Source of the DNA: CAYNDB01 sp964395915
GTDB lineage: Bacteria > Nitrospinota_A > UBA7883 > JAJRTC01
Assembly: GCA_964395915.1 (NCBI GenBank)
Contig: CAYNDB010000092.1
Coordinates: 1 to 9,951, forward strand
Direction of reading: 5' to 3'
Length of the DNA: 9,951 nucleotides
The translations under genes and the position numbers were made by a program. The notes under the pieces were generated by a model. That model saw nothing but the letters and a program-made list of their open reading frames with translations, was not told where the DNA came from and searched no databases. Below, in pieces: positions 7,171-9,951 of the stretch (position 1 is the first letter of the stretch; the number at the start of each line of letters is the position of its first letter).

Positions 7171-8973
7171 TCACGAGCCAAATAACGGGTTCACGATAAA
7201 CACGATGGATGTAAATATAAAAACCAGGCCTGTCAAATATCCCGCATACTTCAGGATATGACGCCTTTTCTCACCGAGACGCTCTATGGCCCCGACAAAA
7301 AACACATTGTATGAAATTATCGCCGGTAAAATATAACGAAAATCGTTGCTGGGAGCCGCCGGGACTTTTATCCTTAAAAATAATAAAGCCGTCACCAGCA
7401 AAGCAATATTCAAAACAAAGACAATATTGGCGTCCAGGTCTTTTTTGATGGCCGGAACCAGGCGCCACAAGAAGAAAGCCGTCATACACAACAACAGAAA
7501 GCTCATGATATGCGCCGCCTGTCTGTTTATTTTCTGGTCAAAAGACCACTCTCCAAAAAGGCTGGTTTTAAGCAGGTAACTCCAGAAATATTGCCTCCCC
7601 TTACCATCATTCCACGGGTCTGTGTACGGCTCGCTTACAAAGTTTTTCACATCGAACTTTAAGTAGTTGCCAATCTTGTTGCCAACCATAATTCTCTGCG
7701 GCAATTGATGAGAATTGCCCACCAGCCAGTCGGCCTGTTTATCATTTTTCGTCCGAATAAAGCTATTGTAATAGACTGATGAAAAACCTAGCAATAACAC
7801 TACGAACGCAATTAGTGATTGCTTTATTATCTTTGATTTGTTGTCATCTTTTAATACCCTCCAGGCGATTGTTGCAAGGAAAACTCCTAACAACACAACT
7901 CCATTGGTTTTCGACGCGAGCGCCAGCGAAATAAAAAGAGCTGATAATACAAGTTGCGTCCACTTCCTGTCGGAGCTCCAGCTATATAGATGATACAAAC
8001 CAGCGATATAAAAAAGGTATAGAAGACTATCGTTCCCTATCCTTATCGAATGAAGAACCATGGAAGGCCAGAACACGGTTAGGCCCAGCATCAGGTTGTA
8101 ATAAACAGGGCTTTTTGTAACTTTCCTGAATATCAGGGAAGCGTATATCGTGAGCAGAAACGACATAATAAGCGACAATATCTGCAAGCTCAGATATTTA
8201 TCCACACCGCCAATAAAATACACGGCCTTGAGGAAAGCGACCGACAGCAGATAATATAATGGCGGATGATAACATTGCCAACACCAGTCTTTTGCCGGAA
8301 GAACATCGTTCTCCAAAATGAAATCCATATATTGTATGTGTCCTATGACATCATGCGCGCGAACTTCAAACGGAGTGTAGCTTAAATAGACGATTCTTAT
8401 CAGCAGGCCACCAAACAGAATCAAGATCGTCACATGACCAAAATTACGGTTTCTTAGAGTCTTGGCTAATAAAGCAAATGAGAGAAAAATCAGCAGTGAG
8501 ATCGATATAAAATACCTGGAATCATGGAACGAGTTCGTTATAAAAAGCCCGAACTTCCCACCACCGTCGTTTATCGTAAGTTCAATCGAGTTTTCGCCAG
8601 AAACAAGTAACCGGCCAATATCCAGCGCAAACCCCTGCCTGTAGTCGCATAGAGCTTTGCCATCAATACCGCCCAAGTCTGCGCTTTTACCATTAACCAG
8701 AACACTTTTGACGCAGTCGTCCGGAATGATCCGTATTGTGGTTTGTTTAAGGAAGTTATGTTTAAAAATACCCTTATAAACATAATCTTGTACAGGGCCG
8801 GAGTTTTCAAGAAATGGAAGAGCGATATTCTTAGAAGCTCCATCCGAACCTGTCAACGTAACGTTGTAGACAGAAACGGAGGAATAGTATGTGTAAAAAC
8901 ACGTCGCGATAAATAAAAAGCCTAATGATAAATATGAGTTTAATCCATATAACCTTTTATCATTTTGACTCAT
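7171..8973 (-). CDS. GT39/ArnT-like membrane glycosyltransferase with an extracytoplasmic beta domain
   Basis: A 600-aa GT-C type enzyme that probably moves a sugar from a polyprenyl-phosphate donor outside the cytoplasmic membrane. Membrane segment 1 is at about 14-30. Residues 40-145 form a non-membrane, beta-rich stretch (DDC at 85-87, VNGK at 93-96, then SGENSIELTINDGGGKFG) resembling a carbohydrate-binding-like sandwich. About twelve further membrane segments follow from 153 to 597. The loop after 198 holds RAHD with D208 as the likely catalytic acid/base and the family mark HPPLYY (236-241), preceded by CWQC (231-234). NDFRYILP lies at 543-550. The ATG lies inside the end of the flavoprotein gene with no good Shine-Dalgarno, suggesting coupling. 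The gene looks more A/T-rich than purL. Acceptor and sugar are unknown; GT83 or an unclassified GT-C family are alternatives. Confidence 0.82.
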   Translation of the reverse strand: MSQNDKRLYGLNSYLSLGFLFIATCFYTYYSSVSVYNVTLTGSDGASKNIALPFLENSGPVQDYVYKGIFKHNFLKQTTIRIIPDDCVKSVLVNGKSADLGGIDGKALCDYRQGFALDIGRLLVSGENSIELTINDGGGKFGLFITNSFHDSRYFISISLLIFLSFALLAKTLRNRNFGHVTILILFGGLLIRIVYLSYTPFEVRAHDVIGHIQYMDFILENDVLPAKDWCWQCYHPPLYYLLSVAFLKAVYFIGGVDKYLSLQILSLIMSFLLTIYASLIFRKVTKSPVYYNLMLGLTVFWPSMVLHSIRIGNDSLLYLFYIAGLYHLYSWSSDRKWTQLVLSALFISLALASKTNGVVLLGVFLATIAWRVLKDDNKSKIIKQSLIAFVVLLLGFSSVYYNSFIRTKNDKQADWLVGNSHQLPQRIMVGNKIGNYLKFDVKNFVSEPYTDPWNDGKGRQYFWSYLLKTSLFGEWSFDQKINRQAAHIMSFLLLCMTAFFLWRLVPAIKKDLDANIVFVLNIALLVTALLFLRIKVPAAPSNDFRYILPAIISYNVFFVGAIERLGEKRRHILKYAGYLTGLVFIFTSIVFIVNPLFGS

Positions 8974-9951
8974 GGTAAGAGCTTTCAGTGTTGACAGTCC
9001 AGATATTGTCCTTGGATGTCACACCATTTTTTATATTTTCGACCACTACCATTGCAGACAACATCGAATGGTCCATATTATTATATTTATGCATGCCGTT
9101 TCGGCCTATCAGAAACAGGTTGTCGATTTTATTCACGAAGTTTTTAACAACATCAAAATTCTCATAGCTCCCAAAATACGCCGGATAGGTTTTCGGAACG
9201 CGTATCACAACTCCGTCCACTACATCTTCTTTTTTTATAAAGTTAATTTTCGCCATCTCATCCTTGGCGAACTCGATCAAATCTCCGTCTTCCATGTTCC
9301 ACAATTCGTCCCCTTCATAGCAGAAGTATTCCAGCCCTATCCACGCCTTGCTTTTGTCTTTTACCATGTACGGGCTCCAGTTGTTGAAAACCTGGATTCT
9401 GCCAACTTTCACATCTCTTTCCTGTACGTATATCCAGTTATCCGGCACGATGCCGTTGATGGTTTTTTCAGCGGTGTCGTTTTTAGCCTCCAGTCGGTTA
9501 AGCAGAAGTCCGACAGTCATAAAATCCCTGTACATAAGCTCACTGGCGGTTTTTTTCACATCATCAGGAACATCGTTATCGAAAGCCTGGATAAGGTCTT
9601 TTACCGGCATTGTCGAAACATAATAATCCGCGGTGGCGCTTTGTTTTTCTCCAGCGTCGTTGACTATTTCAACCCCGACGATTTTCCCGTCACTGAATTT
9701 CAACCCTTTAATATCGCTTTTTAAATGAATCACACCTCCCATTTTCACAATCTGAGCGGCGACCTCTTCCCACAGTTGTCCCGGGCCATGTTTTGGGTAT
9801 AGAAACTGTTTTATAAGGCTTGTTTCAGTGTTTTTTTGATCGATAGAATCGTCCTCTTTGGAGCCAAGATTTTTAACAGCGTCCAACAAGGCTTTTGTCA
9901 CCGACAGCCCTTTTATCCGTTGGGCTCCCCACTCCGCCGGCACCATCTCCC
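8960..9951 (-). CDS. FAD-dependent oxidoreductase, UGM/amine-oxidase-like, N-terminus cut off
   Basis: The frame stays open to the window edge; the ATG at 9946 is internal, being preceded by a GAG codon, and the FAD-binding GxGxxG region lies outside. About 330 C-terminal residues are present. Counting from that ATG: WGAQRIKGLS (6-15), YPKHGPGQLWEEVA (50-63), YVSTMP (109-114) and the C-terminal flavin-contact region FLIGRNGMHKYNNMDHSM (279-296), then a conserved-looking tail IWTVN and YHES. The GRxGxxxYxNMDH layout is that of UDP-galactopyranose mutase and related NAD(P)/FAD enzymes, which isomerise or oxidise sugars or lipids. The exact reaction cannot be assigned without the N-terminus. Its TGA overlaps the GT39 start by 14 bases, so the pair probably serves one envelope-glycan pathway. 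Confidence 0.85.
   Translation of the reverse strand, partial: EMVPAEWGAQRIKGLSVTKALLDAVKNLGSKEDDSIDQKNTETSLIKQFLYPKHGPGQLWEEVAAQIVKMGGVIHLKSDIKGLKFSDGKIVGVEIVNDAGEKQSATADYYVSTMPVKDLIQAFDNDVPDDVKKTASELMYRDFMTVGLLLNRLEAKNDTAEKTINGIVPDNWIYVQERDVKVGRIQVFNNWSPYMVKDKSKAWIGLEYFCYEGDELWNMEDGDLIEFAKDEMAKINFIKKEDVVDGVVIRVPKTYPAYFGSYENFDVVKNFVNKIDNLFLIGRNGMHKYNNMDHSMLSAMVVVENIKNGVTSKDNIWTVNTESSYHESK

Noticed and set aside
8972..9724. 250-aa open frame antisense to the flavoprotein gene
   Set aside because: The opposite strand encodes recognisable flavoenzyme motifs throughout; this frame shows no domain, and its Phe/His/Ile-rich composition is that of a shadow frame.

Overview
The window is a compact bacterial chromosomal segment with no intergenic gap over 300 bases; the largest is the 182-base divergent region between the 178-aa gene and purL. 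It holds eight protein genes. Housekeeping genes (yajQ, thrS, a yciO/tsaC-type gene, purL) are mixed with surface-glycan genes (a GT4 glycosyltransferase with a small companion protein, a polytopic GT39/ArnT-like transferase, and a UDP-galactopyranose-mutase-like flavoprotein). Membrane glycan genes of this kind, a GT-C enzyme with an extracytoplasmic domain, and a YajQ protein suggest a Gram-negative bacterium. Base composition is intermediate: by eye, purL and thrS are richer in G+C and the GT39 and flavoprotein genes are visibly more A/T-rich. I cannot place the phylum from the sequence; a deltaproteobacterial or Nitrospinota-like lineage is only a guess.

Left part (1-4685, all minus strand), in transcription order: a 178-aa protein of unknown function, a GT4 glycosyltransferase overlapping it, a YciO/TsaC-type protein 15 bases on, then a 127-base gap with a possible internal promoter, thrS (threonyl-tRNA synthetase without a TGS domain), and yajQ 4 bases after thrS. 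Beyond yajQ, at the window edge, lie two palindromic elements that look like dispersed intergenic repeats. ThrS and, if it has TsaC activity, the YciO-like protein both use threonine in translation: charging tRNA-Thr and making the t6A precursor.

Middle (4686-7170): a divergent intergenic region with a good sigma70-type promoter whose predicted start falls on or next to the purL ATG, so the purL mRNA may be leaderless. purL encodes the stand-alone FGAM synthase large subunit (PurQ and PurS are not here) and appears monocistronic. It ends against the convergent GT39 gene, and the 86-base gap contains short inverted repeats.

Right part (7171-9951, minus strand): a flavoprotein of the UGM/amine-oxidase superfamily, cut at its N-terminus by the window edge, overlaps the start of the 600-aa GT39-like transferase. 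The two are probably translated together and act in one cell-envelope glycan pathway. I see no mobile element, CRISPR array, tRNA or rRNA. I found no clear new defence-type or other system. The best leads are the orphan 178-aa module next to GT4, the overlapping flavoprotein/GT39 pair with its added extracytoplasmic domain, and the possible leaderless purL.
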